Shown here one piece after another: positions 31,725 to 38,523 of a stretch of DNA of 39,305 nucleotides. The notes under the pieces were generated by a model. That model was not told the DNA's origin, searched no databases, and saw only the letters and a program-made list of their open reading frames with translations. The position numbers were made by a program, and so were the translations under genes. This stretch comes from Agrilactobacillus composti DSM 18527 = JCM 14202 (lineage in GTDB: Bacteria > Bacillota > Bacilli > Lactobacillales > Lactobacillaceae), in the NCBI RefSeq assembly GCF_001436375.1, contig NZ_AZGA01000024.1:1-39305 (forward strand), read 5' to 3'. Within the stretch, counting starts at the first letter, position 1, and every line of letters starts with the position of its first letter.

Positions 31725-33587
31725 ATGGAAGAACAAAATTATCGTTTAATGAAGGCCTTTATCACCAATGATTCCTTAAGCATGACTGAATTAACGGCTC
31801 AGTTTCATGTCTCTAATCGAACCATGTTAAAGCGAATCCAGGATTTGAATGATGATTTACAACAGATTGCGGAAGTCAGAAGTAATCAACAAAACTTTTA
31901 TTTGAAAGTTGACGACTTTGCGCAACTCACGAAGTTGCAAACGGGCTATCTTAAACGCCAATTAGATTTCAATGATCCCCAAAAGCGCCAGGCCTTTATC
32001 TTACAACGCTTGATTAAATCGCCAACTTATATCATCCTAGATGATTTGGCCGAAGAATTAACCGTAAGCAAAGGCACGCTGAATAAGGATATTAAAATAC
32101 TCAAGAAAGTCTTGCCCAATTATCAAGCTGATATTGTGGCGATTACGAATAAGGGCATTAAACTCACCGTTGCCCACGACTATAATTATGGTTTACTATT
32201 AACCCAGTTGATTTTTGACTATTATCCTGGCGAAGCACCGGCCATGAGTGCCGCCCAAAGGACCCAGCTGAATCAAATCCTGGGGGACTTAGATGAAGCC
32301 AGTCACACCACGGCATTGATCAACAATAACCTTGCCGCTTTAGCCGAGTTGCAGGGAGCTGATCATCGCCTAGAAGGGACGATTCCCCATTATCAGACAT
32401 TGTTGCCAAGGGCTAAACTAGCGCCCCTGGTGGCCTTGGTCAATGAGGTGTTAGCAGTTCAGTTAACCCCCACAGAAATCGACTTTCTCTGTTATCCCTT
32501 GAATTTGAAGGTCTTGCCGGCAACCGACGATGAGTTGTTGCAACAACGCCTGCAATGGGTCCATCAACTGTATCAGCAAATTCAAACTACCGTCATGGGG
32601 ACCATCGATATTGACTTGAACTTTGAGCATGTATTTGACCAAATTCGCTATCACTTATTGTTCATGATTAACCGGCTTATTTTCAAAGTGACATCTGACT
32701 CGATTTTAAGTGATGAAGTCATTGAGAAATTCCCGGTGGCCTTAGAGTTGGCCATGTCCACGGCTAAAGCCTTGGAAGCTCAAATTGGGGCGGCGGTGCC
32801 GGATACCGAAGTGAACTATTTGGCGATTTATTACCAGATGGAAATTGAAGACGCCCGCTTAGATCCTAAGCGCAAAGTGGCGATTGTGGGTGAAGTGAGT
32901 CGCAGCATCAAGAAATTGATCACCCATCAAGTGGGGGAGATGTTCCAAGATGCCATTGGGGTTGATACTTTCAGTACGGAAGCCGCCTTGAAGCAATCCC
33001 AGTTTCATTATTTAATTATCTTCTCCAACTGGCCCATTGATCAAACTGACATCCCCTATTCGGTGCCGATTGTCCGCATCAACAGCGTGTTCCGGACCCA
33101 GGAATTAATTAGCCGCATCAACGTGTCCTTTGTGGCGGATTTGATTCATAAAAAACTATGCGATTTTCGCATCGTGCAAATCCCCCAGAAATTGGATTAT
33201 TTTAAGGGGAGTGAATGGCTGATCCAACAAGAAATCGAATTGGGCCAAGTCAATGAATCCTTTGTGGATCGTTGGTATAAGCGGGAGCAAAAGAAGTTAA
33301 ATATTTACGAAAATGGCGTGGCCATTCCCCATGTTATCGATGATTCCGGGGCACCCCGGGTGTTATTGACCATCGGCTATTATGAACGGGAAATCACGTA
33401 TGCCAAGCGAAAAGTTCAACTGGTTTTCTTGATTGGGATTCCTCAAAAAGTGGATGGGCAATTAAGCAAGGCCCTGTCGCAAGTTTATGATTTTATTTTC
33501 TCAGTGTCCCAGAATCAAAGAATATATCATAACCTGTTGCATTTTGATAACAAACGGCCATTGGCACAGATTGTGGAGGGGATTTAG
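31725..33587 (+). CDS. gutR: Sorbitol operon activator with PRD and EIIA-like domains
   Basis: The 620-residue protein starts with two HTH regions (residues 1-50, with SMTELTAQFHVSNRTMLKRI; 95-130, with DDLAEELTVSKGTLNKDI). A PRD region follows, with a phosphorylatable-type His in DQIRYHLLFMINRL and with YLAIYYQME where many PRDs have YLxLHF. An EIIB-like part (KVAIVGEVSRSIKKLI) and a C-terminal EIIA-like domain with His536 (GVAIPHVIDD) complete it. In L. casei GutR activates the gut operon under PTS-dependent phosphorylation. It follows gutF by 10 nt. Loss of the second PRD His suggests a reduced set of phosphorylation inputs. Confidence 0.87.
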   Translation: MEEQNYRLMKAFITNDSLSMTELTAQFHVSNRTMLKRIQDLNDDLQQIAEVRSNQQNFYLKVDDFAQLTKLQTGYLKRQLDFNDPQKRQAFILQRLIKSPTYIILDDLAEELTVSKGTLNKDIKILKKVLPNYQADIVAITNKGIKLTVAHDYNYGLLLTQLIFDYYPGEAPAMSAAQRTQLNQILGDLDEASHTTALINNNLAALAELQGADHRLEGTIPHYQTLLPRAKLAPLVALVNEVLAVQLTPTEIDFLCYPLNLKVLPATDDELLQQRLQWVHQLYQQIQTTVMGTIDIDLNFEHVFDQIRYHLLFMINRLIFKVTSDSILSDEVIEKFPVALELAMSTAKALEAQIGAAVPDTEVNYLAIYYQMEIEDARLDPKRKVAIVGEVSRSIKKLITHQVGEMFQDAIGVDTFSTEAALKQSQFHYLIIFSNWPIDQTDIPYSVPIVRINSVFRTQELISRINVSFVADLIHKKLCDFRIVQIPQKLDYFKGSEWLIQQEIELGQVNESFVDRWYKREQKKLNIYENGVAIPHVIDDSGAPRVLLTIGYYEREITYAKRKVQLVFLIGIPQKVDGQLSKALSQVYDFIFSVSQNQRIYHNLLHFDNKRPLAQIVEGI

Positions 33588-34100
33588 ATGTTAGTTTTAG
33601 GCTTAGCTTTAGTTGGGGCTTTCTTAATTCAAAGCGCCCTAGGATTTTTTCAGATTAAGAATTTTTCAAAAAATTATAGTGAATTAAGACACCAGGGGCG
33701 GGTCTTGATTGGGAAGAACCCCAAGCGGTTTCAATCCGGGACGCTCTTCTTGATTTCGATTACCGCGGATGGCTTAATTCAAGAAGCTAGAATTATGAAA
33801 GGGATTACAATTTTTGCTAAGTTTAAAACTATCCCTAGCCTCGCAGGTCAATATTTACTCGTGGTGGCTGCCGACTATACCCAGCTACAACGCATGGATC
33901 GCCTGACCCGGGGCTGTTTACTCAATGCTTATAAGAATTATGTGGAATTTAGAAATGGCAAGTTAGCTGATAGTGCTTATGACACCTCGGTGAATGTCTT
34001 TTCCATGCCAATGTTTGTGAAAATCAAAGACTTGGGTGAACAATTCTTTAGCTATTGGCACCAACGGACGGATCAAAAACGGTTAGAAAAATGGAGATGA
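33588..34100 (+). CDS. gutM: GutM, sorbitol operon accessory activator
   Basis: The 170-residue protein has an N-terminal hydrophobic helix (LVLGLALVGAFLIQSALGFF) and a cytoplasmic remainder that begins FQIKNFSKNYSELRHQGRVLIGKNPKRFQSG in pieces typical of GutM/SrlM. In L. casei GutM is needed for full induction of the operon together with GutR. The start ATG directly follows the gutR stop, with GGAGGGG 6 nt upstream, so translation is coupled. Its stop is 8 nt before gutC. The membrane anchor suggests it may hold GutR at the membrane, an inference. Confidence 0.87.
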   Translation: MLVLGLALVGAFLIQSALGFFQIKNFSKNYSELRHQGRVLIGKNPKRFQSGTLFLISITADGLIQEARIMKGITIFAKFKTIPSLAGQYLLVVAADYTQLQRMDRLTRGCLLNAYKNYVEFRNGKLADSAYDTSVNVFSMPMFVKIKDLGEQFFSYWHQRTDQKRLEKWR

Positions 34101-34108
34101 GTTAAATA

Positions 34109-34693
34109 ATGCAATATATTACTGGTTTTGCCTCATGGTTTATGAACTTATTCCAAACTGGTGGGAAGACATTTATCAGTTGGATGTCCTCAATTGTGCC
34201 CGTGGTTTTACTCCTGTTGGTCTTAATGAATGCCATTATTGCCTTTTTGGGTGAAGATCGGATGAATAAATTAGCCCACGCTTCTTCTAGAAATGTGGTC
34301 ACCCGGTATTTGATCTTGCCGTTTCTGTCGGCCTTTATGCTGGGGAACCCCATGTGTTACACCTTGGCCCGCTTCTTGCCCGAATACTATAAACCCAGTT
34401 ATTACGCTGCTCAAGCCCAATTTTGTCACACCAGTAATGGGATTTTTCCCCACATCAACCCCGGGGAGTTATTCATTTGGCTAGGGGTGGCGCAAGGTAT
34501 TCAAAAATTAGGGCTGAATACCATGGATTTAGCCATTCGCTATATGTTTGTGGGGTTAGTGATGAACTTTATCGGCGGTTGGGTGACGGACTTCACCACC
34601 GCTTATGTTTGTAAGAGTAGTGGCATCAAATTATCCAAAGAAGTCAAATTGACCAACAAACCGGCTGAATCAGACGAAAAAGCGACGGCATAA
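34109..34693 (+). CDS. gutC: PTS sorbitol transporter subunit EIIC (EIIC2)
   Basis: The 194-residue membrane protein matches the glucitol/sorbitol EIIC2 component (SrlA in Escherichia): FMNLFQTGGKTFISWMSSIV, LPFLSAFMLGNPMCYTLARF and HINPGELFIWLGVAQGI. It has about four helices and a charged C-terminal tail. It forms the membrane channel together with the EIIC part of GutB. The start is behind GGAGATGAG that overlaps the gutM end. It carries no phosphorylation residue. Confidence 0.9.
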   Translation: MQYITGFASWFMNLFQTGGKTFISWMSSIVPVVLLLLVLMNAIIAFLGEDRMNKLAHASSRNVVTRYLILPFLSAFMLGNPMCYTLARFLPEYYKPSYYAAQAQFCHTSNGIFPHINPGELFIWLGVAQGIQKLGLNTMDLAIRYMFVGLVMNFIGGWVTDFTTAYVCKSSGIKLSKEVKLTNKPAESDEKATA

Positions 34694-34706
34694 GGAGGGA
34701 ACGAGC

Positions 34707-35726
34707 ATGGCTTGGAAAAGCGTACGTATCGAGAAGGGCTCTGGCGGCTGGGGTGGCCCGTTGTTCATCACCCCCACAGCTCAAAAACATAAATTTATTT
34801 ATGTCACCGGGGGCAATCGCCCTAAGATCGTGGATAAAATTGAAAAAATTACTGGCATGAAGGCCATCGACGGCTTTAAAACCTCGATTCCTGAAAATGA
34901 AACTGCCCTGGCTATTGTGGATTGTGGCGGGACCTTGCGCTGTGGCCTTTATCCAAAAAAGGGTATCTTAACAGTTAATGTGATGCCCACGGGTAAAAGT
35001 GGGCCGCTACAACAATACATCACCCCAGAACTTTACGTGTCGGCCGTGGGTGAGAAGCAGGTTTCTGAAGTCAGTGACAATGCTGCTGCAACGGCGGCCA
35101 GTTCGCCAGCAGCAAGCGCTGATCCAGAAGTTGCTGATGCCGATGAGGCCAAATTTGATACCACCAAACCGATTACCCAACAGCCTAACAAGCAAAACTT
35201 TATCGCCAAGATTGGGATTGGCGCCGGGAAGGTCGTGGCTACCTTTAACCAGGCCGCCAAAGAAGCCGTTAAAACCGTGATCAATACCATTATTCCTTTT
35301 ATGGCCTTTGTAGCATTGCTAATTGGGATCATTCAAGGCTCAGGTATTGGCAAGGCCTTTGCGAAAATCATGGTGCCCTTAGCTGGTAATGTGTGGGGCT
35401 TAATGATCCTGGGCTTTATCTGTTCTTTACCATTCCTATCCCCATTGTTGGGACCGGGCGCGGTTATTGGCCAAATCATTGGCACACTTATTGGGGTGGA
35501 AATTGGCAAGGGTCATATCTCCCCACAATTTGCCCTCCCAGCACTATTTGCCATCAATACGCAAAACGGGGCTGATTTCATCCCCGTGGGCTTAGGCTTA
35601 GAAGAAGCCGAAGCCAAGACTGTTGAAGTGGGGGTACCCTCGGTGCTGTATTCCAGATTTATCAACGGCGCACCCCGGGTATTTGTGGCCTGGCTAGCTA
35701 GCTTTGGCCTATATCCCGGTAAATAA
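34707..35726 (+). CDS. gutB: PTS sorbitol transporter subunit EIIBC
   Basis: The 339-residue protein has an N-terminal EIIB domain with IVDCGGTLRCGLYPKKG; Cys73 is the likely phosphocysteine. A linker rich in Ala and Pro follows (about 120-150), then an EIIC part with helices (TIIPFMAFVALLIGIIQGSG; GFICSLPFLSPLLGPGAVIG). It matches SrlE of Escherichia. It receives phosphate from an EIIA and passes it to sorbitol during import. The phosphate source is puzzling, because the operon's EIIA lacks its usual His. AAGGAGG precedes the ATG. Confidence 0.9.
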   Translation: MAWKSVRIEKGSGGWGGPLFITPTAQKHKFIYVTGGNRPKIVDKIEKITGMKAIDGFKTSIPENETALAIVDCGGTLRCGLYPKKGILTVNVMPTGKSGPLQQYITPELYVSAVGEKQVSEVSDNAAATAASSPAASADPEVADADEAKFDTTKPITQQPNKQNFIAKIGIGAGKVVATFNQAAKEAVKTVINTIIPFMAFVALLIGIIQGSGIGKAFAKIMVPLAGNVWGLMILGFICSLPFLSPLLGPGAVIGQIIGTLIGVEIGKGHISPQFALPALFAINTQNGADFIPVGLGLEEAEAKTVEVGVPSVLYSRFINGAPRVFVAWLASFGLYPGK

Positions 35727-35761
35727 TCTCATTTAAATCTAAACTAACGAAGGTGGTCCAT

Positions 35762-36139
35762 ATGACACAACAAACTGATCAACAAACGATTTTCGAAACA
35801 ACCGTCGTGGAAATTGGCGGCGAAGCGGAAGGCTTTAAAGATATCAATATGGCAATTTTATTCGGGGATGAAGCCCCAGAAGCCTTGCGGTCCTCTTGTT
35901 ATATTATCAAGGTAAATCCGGTAAGGGATGCCATCAAGCCGGGGATGACCCTGTCTGTTGATGATAAAACTTACCAAATTACCGCAATAGGCAACGAAGC
36001 GCAAAAGAATTTGGAAAACTTAGGCCACGTGGCTGTGAATTTCACCGGAGATCAAACCCCTGAATTAGCCGGTTCGGTTTATGTAGAGGCTAAAGCTTAT
36101 CCAGAGATCAAAGTAGGTTCGAGAATTGCGATTGGTTAG
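35762..36139 (+). CDS. gutA: PTS sorbitol EIIA-like protein without canonical His
   Basis: The 125-residue protein is clearly of the glucitol/sorbitol EIIA family: TTVVEIGGEAEGF, AILFGDEAP, ITAIGNEAQKNLENLGHVAV and GSVYVEA. In Escherichia SrlB the phosphorylated His43 lies in YCFIH; here the aligned stretch is SSCYIIK and the position is Ile49 (codon ATC). The only His is H89 in LGHV, which is a separate conserved site. The start is ATG 35762 behind AAGGTGG; the ATG at 35753 lies within or beside that site. A terminator follows at 36158. Confidence 0.85.
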   Translation: MTQQTDQQTIFETTVVEIGGEAEGFKDINMAILFGDEAPEALRSSCYIIKVNPVRDAIKPGMTLSVDDKTYQITAIGNEAQKNLENLGHVAVNFTGDQTPELAGSVYVEAKAYPEIKVGSRIAIG

Positions 36140-36157
36140 ACATAAGGTATCTTAAAT

Positions 36158-36189
36158 TAACCCTAAGCTGTTATGGCGGGGTTATTTTT
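36158..36189 (+). terminator. Intrinsic terminator of the gut operon
   Basis: TAACCC (36158-36163) pairs with GGGTTA (36179-36184), followed by TTTTT. Moderate stem. Confidence 0.65.
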
Positions 36190-36231
36190 GTGCATGGAAA
36201 TGCGTAGTGCGTCGTCATAGATCGTTTGGCG

Positions 36232-36335
36232 TTTCATTTTGAATGGCGGTATGCTATAATTCAATTTAGAAAATGTATAATCATGTTTACACCAAATCTC
36301 TCAACTACGCCTAGGACTAAGTTGAGGGGTTTTTG
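36232..36335 (+). ncRNA. Diverged RNAII-like antisense RNA gene (copy a) with promoter
   Basis: Promoter TTTCAT (36232-36237), 17 nt, TATAAT (36255-36260) with extended TGC. The expected transcript runs from about 36267 to 36335, about 68 nt. It ends in CTCTCAACT/AGTTGAGGG plus a T run. The layout matches copy b (36360-36461) box for box, including the ACACCAAATC and CAACTACG blocks, but the part that would pair with the toxin start (AGAAAATGTATAATCATG) is diverged. No toxin gene lies next to it. Confidence 0.65.
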
Positions 36336-36359
36336 TGAGCACAAAACAACCGTTTTACT

Positions 36360-36461
36360 TTTCATTTAAAATCAAGATATGCTATAATAACTTACAGAAG
36401 ATGAATCAACATAGTGACACCAAATCCCCCAACTACGGGCAGTAAGTTGAGGGATTTTTTT
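36360..36461 (+). ncRNA. RNAII-type antitoxin RNA gene (copy b) with promoter
   Basis: Promoter TTTCAT (36360-36365), 17 nt, TATAAT (36383-36388) with extended TGC. The expected RNA is about 36394-36461 (about 67 nt, like the roughly 65-nt RNAII of the Enterococcus par locus). AGAAGATGAAT, AACATA and GACACC in the RNA recur in the same order in the plus strand over the toxin start (36578-36604). The RNA is therefore antisense to the toxin start codon and binding site. It ends in CCCCCAACT/AGTTGAGGG plus a T run. Confidence 0.75.
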
Positions 36462-36634
36462 GCACTTATATCTCAAGCGGGTGGATTAGATTGTCGCCTA
36501 AAGAATACTACTTGCGGCGTTTGCGAGCTAACCACTCGGAGAATAACGCGCTAAGAAGCGCCACCGCAAGGGGTTCGAGAAGATGAATTAACATAACAGA
36601 CACCTCCAATCTATCGCAAGATTGGTTAGGCGAC
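36426..36634 (-). other. Predicted toxin mRNA (RNAI), convergent with the antitoxin RNA
   Basis: A TATAAT box on the minus strand (36641-36646) predicts a start near 36634. If it ends at the shared hairpin (about 36426-36454) the RNA is about 210 nt, close to RNAI of the par locus. Its first bases GTCGCCTAA (36626-36634) are fully complementary to a stretch after the toxin stop (36493-36501), giving a long-range 9-bp closure. CCAATCT/AGATTGG (36606-36625) overlaps the ribosome binding site. Both features recall the folded, poorly translated par mRNA. Confidence 0.6.
36508..36594 (-). CDS. Fst-family type I toxin, 28 aa
   Basis: A 28-codon frame on the minus strand encodes a peptide that begins MLIHLLEPLAVALLSALF and continues SEWLARKRRK. 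The order hydrophobic helix with a central Pro, Val, then W-L-x-x-R and a basic tail is the pattern of Fst/Lpt toxins (membrane-disrupting peptides). GGAGGTG lies 6 nt before the ATG (binding site 36601-36607). The convergent antisense RNA copies the start region. The 5' and 3' flanks are complementary. Taken together this is a par-type type I toxin-antitoxin locus. It lies between the gut operon and ohrR on what appears to be the chromosome. Confidence 0.82.
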   Translation of the reverse strand: MLIHLLEPLAVALLSALFSEWLARKRRK

Positions 36635-36640
36635 TCAATG

Positions 36641-36646
36641 ATTATA
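36641..36646 (-). promoter_or_regulatory. -10 box of the toxin gene
   Basis: TATAAT on the minus strand. A good -35 is not seen (AGGCAA-like at 17 nt). Confidence 0.5.
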
Positions 36647-36704
36647 CCGTATTGATATGGCGTTTGCCTAACAATAAAATTTTAACTTGATCCTCAAAAA
36701 AGGC

Positions 36705-36757
36705 TTGCACTTTTTAACCATAAGCGGTAAAGTAATCATAAATAATCGTGCACGATT
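36705..36757 (+). promoter_or_regulatory. ohrR promoter and palindromic operator
   Basis: TTGCAC (36705-36710), 17 nt, TAAAGT (36728-36733). AATCGTGCACGATT (36744-36757) is a perfect 14-bp palindrome near the transcription start. A close copy (AATCGCGCACGACC, 37244-37257) precedes the peroxidase gene; both lie in AATAATCGYGCACGAYYGAA. Confidence 0.65.
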
Positions 36758-36775
36758 GAATGGAGGACAAGTCAT

Positions 36776-37216
36776 TTGATTCCAGAAGAAATGAAATTAG
36801 CAAATCAATTATGCTTTTCGGTCTATAATGCCAATAGATTATTTATCCAATTCTATCAAAAGGCCTTAAAGCCCTTTGATTTAACTTATACCCAATACAT
36901 TGTGCTACTAGCACTGTGGGAACAAGATCATCAAAATTTACATGACCTGGGGGCCAAATTAGATTTTGGCAGCAATACCTTGACCCCCTTATTGCGGCGC
37001 TTAGAAACCGCCGGCTGGCTGGTGCGGCTACAACCTGCCGCTGACCGGCGCCAATTGGTGGTTGAACTCACTGACAAAGGCAAGGCCAGTCAAGGGCCGA
37101 TTTTTGAAGCCATCAAAGCCTGTGTGGGCCAAGATCAATTAGATGTGAGCCAGTATAAAGAAGCCCTTAAAATCAATGATGCGTTGATTGCAGATTTAAA
37201 AACAGCCGTGGGATGA
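36776..37216 (+). CDS. ohrR: MarR-family organic peroxide regulator, OhrR-like
   Basis: The 146-residue protein has the OhrR opening LANQLCFSVYNANRLF with the redox Cys13, YTQYIVLLALWEQD, and a winged HTH (LHDLGAKLDFGSNTLTPLLR; RRLETAGWLVR; DRRQLVVELTDKG). Cys116 (IKACVG) could be the resolving cysteine of a two-Cys OhrR. Such proteins repress peroxide defence until the Cys is oxidised. Two related palindromes before ohrR and before the GPx gene fit autoregulation and target control. The start appears to be TTG 36776, 9 nt after GGAGG. No ohr gene is nearby; the peroxidase replaces it. Confidence 0.87.
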   Translation: MIPEEMKLANQLCFSVYNANRLFIQFYQKALKPFDLTYTQYIVLLALWEQDHQNLHDLGAKLDFGSNTLTPLLRRLETAGWLVRLQPAADRRQLVVELTDKGKASQGPIFEAIKACVGQDQLDVSQYKEALKINDALIADLKTAVG

Positions 37217-37243
37217 GGATCATCCCCTTTATTTGCCACTAAT

Positions 37244-37257
37244 AATCGCGCACGACC
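37244..37257 (+). promoter_or_regulatory. Second OhrR-like operator, before the GPx gene
   Basis: AATCGCGCACGACC differs at only three positions from the ohrR palindrome. The surrounding AATA and GAA are also shared. Confidence 0.6.
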
Positions 37258-37292
37258 GAAAAAACATTTTATCCAAAAAGGAGTTTTTCAAC

Positions 37293-37775
37293 ATGACAAT
37301 TTATGATTACGAAGTTACCAGCGAAACCGGCGTCAACTATGCTTTGGCCAAATATCAGGGCCATCCCATGATCATCGTTAATACCGCCACCAAGTGTGGG
37401 TTCGCGCCCCAATTTAAACAATTAGAAGCATTATATCAAACGTACAAGGATCAGGGCTTAGTGGTTTTAGGCTTTCCCTCCAATCAATTTCACCAGGAAA
37501 TCGCCGATAGCCAAGACGCTGCCGCCGCTTGTCGCATGACGTATGGTGTCAGCTTTCCCATGCACGCCATCCATGATGTGAACGGCCAGGATGCTTTGCC
37601 ATTGTTTACTTACTTAGAAAAGACCATGCCCGGCCACTTTGGCAGCCGTATCAAATGGAATTTTACCAAATTCTTAGTGGACGCCCAGGGTAATGTGGTG
37701 AAACGCTATGCCCCTGAAACCAATCCCTTGAAAATGAAACCCATGATCGAATCTGTCTTGTCAGTCCAAAAGTGA
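37293..37775 (+). CDS. Glutathione peroxidase-like thiol peroxidase
   Basis: The 160-residue protein has the GPx triad region: NTATKCGF with peroxidatic Cys35, FPSNQF with Gln65, and KWNFTKFLV with Trp122-Asn123. Cys80 (AACRMTYGVSFP) lies where thioredoxin-dependent GPx enzymes have the resolving Cys. It reduces hydroperoxides, probably using thioredoxin rather than glutathione. The start is ATG 37293 after AAGGAG; an in-frame start at 37233 lies upstream of the operator. It is preceded by an OhrR-like site and followed closely (10 nt) by VIT genes. Confidence 0.9.
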   Translation: MTIYDYEVTSETGVNYALAKYQGHPMIIVNTATKCGFAPQFKQLEALYQTYKDQGLVVLGFPSNQFHQEIADSQDAAAACRMTYGVSFPMHAIHDVNGQDALPLFTYLEKTMPGHFGSRIKWNFTKFLVDAQGNVVKRYAPETNPLKMKPMIESVLSVQK

Positions 37776-37785
37776 GGTGCGTGCC

Positions 37786-38511
37786 ATGCAAAAAGTGAGA
37801 AAAGCGCCATTTAAAATAGCCTTTCTAAATCGCCAGCGCCAAGTTTCCCTGGCGGAAAAAATCAATGTGCTCCGGGCTAGCGTCATGGGGGCCAACGACG
37901 GGATTTTATCCATCGCCGGTATCGTCATCGGCGTGGCTGGGGCCACCAGCAACAGCTATGCCATCTTTTTAGCGGGGATTGCGGGGATGTTGGCCGGCAC
38001 GGTATCCATGGCCATGGGGGAATACGTGTCGGTGAACGCCCAGCGGGACACGGAACGCCGGGCGGTTCAGGCCGAAACGCAGCGTTTAGCCACCGATTAT
38101 GACGCCGAAGTGGCTCACATCGCCCAACAATATGTGCAAACCGGCATTAAACCCGAACTGGCTCAAAAAGCCGCTCAAGAAATGATGACCAAAGATGCTT
38201 TGAGCACCGGGGTCCGGGAACGCTACGGCTTTGATGCCAAGGACCACACCAATCCCATTTCTGCGGCCCTGGCATCCATGGTGGCCTTTCCTTTGGGCTC
38301 GATTTTACCCCTAGTAGCCATCACCTTGTTCCCAGGCAATATTCGCCTGCTGGCCACGGTGGCCGCCGTGATCATCGCCTTGGCCTTCACCGGATACGCC
38401 GCCGCGGCACTGGGCAAGGCCAACCGCTTCAAAGCCGTACTGCGCAATGTGATTTCCGGGTCTTTAACCATGTTGATGACTTATTTGATCGGTAGCTTGT
38501 TTGCTAGATAG
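37786..38511 (+). CDS. VIT/CCC1-family iron or manganese transporter 1
   Basis: The 241-residue membrane protein has the VIT1 pattern: LRASVMGANDGILSIAGIVI in helix 1, GMLAGTVSMAMGEYVSVNAQ, and a central acidic cytoplasmic part with DTERRAVQAE and YVQTGI (about 80-150). Three C-terminal helices follow. VIT/CCC1 proteins move Fe2+ or Mn2+ out of the cytoplasm. The start is ATG 37786 with GAGGTG 8 nt upstream; GTG 37777 would lie in that site. It is probably on the peroxidase transcript, which fits removal of Fenton-active iron under peroxide stress. Confidence 0.87.
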   Translation: MQKVRKAPFKIAFLNRQRQVSLAEKINVLRASVMGANDGILSIAGIVIGVAGATSNSYAIFLAGIAGMLAGTVSMAMGEYVSVNAQRDTERRAVQAETQRLATDYDAEVAHIAQQYVQTGIKPELAQKAAQEMMTKDALSTGVRERYGFDAKDHTNPISAALASMVAFPLGSILPLVAITLFPGNIRLLATVAAVIIALAFTGYAAAALGKANRFKAVLRNVISGSLTMLMTYLIGSLFAR

Positions 38512-38523
38512 GAGGACGCCATT

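Noticed and set aside
36140-36250. A second Fst-like toxin gene for the orphan RNAII copy a
   Set aside because: No short frame with a helix plus W-L-x-x-R tail was found on either strand beside copy a.
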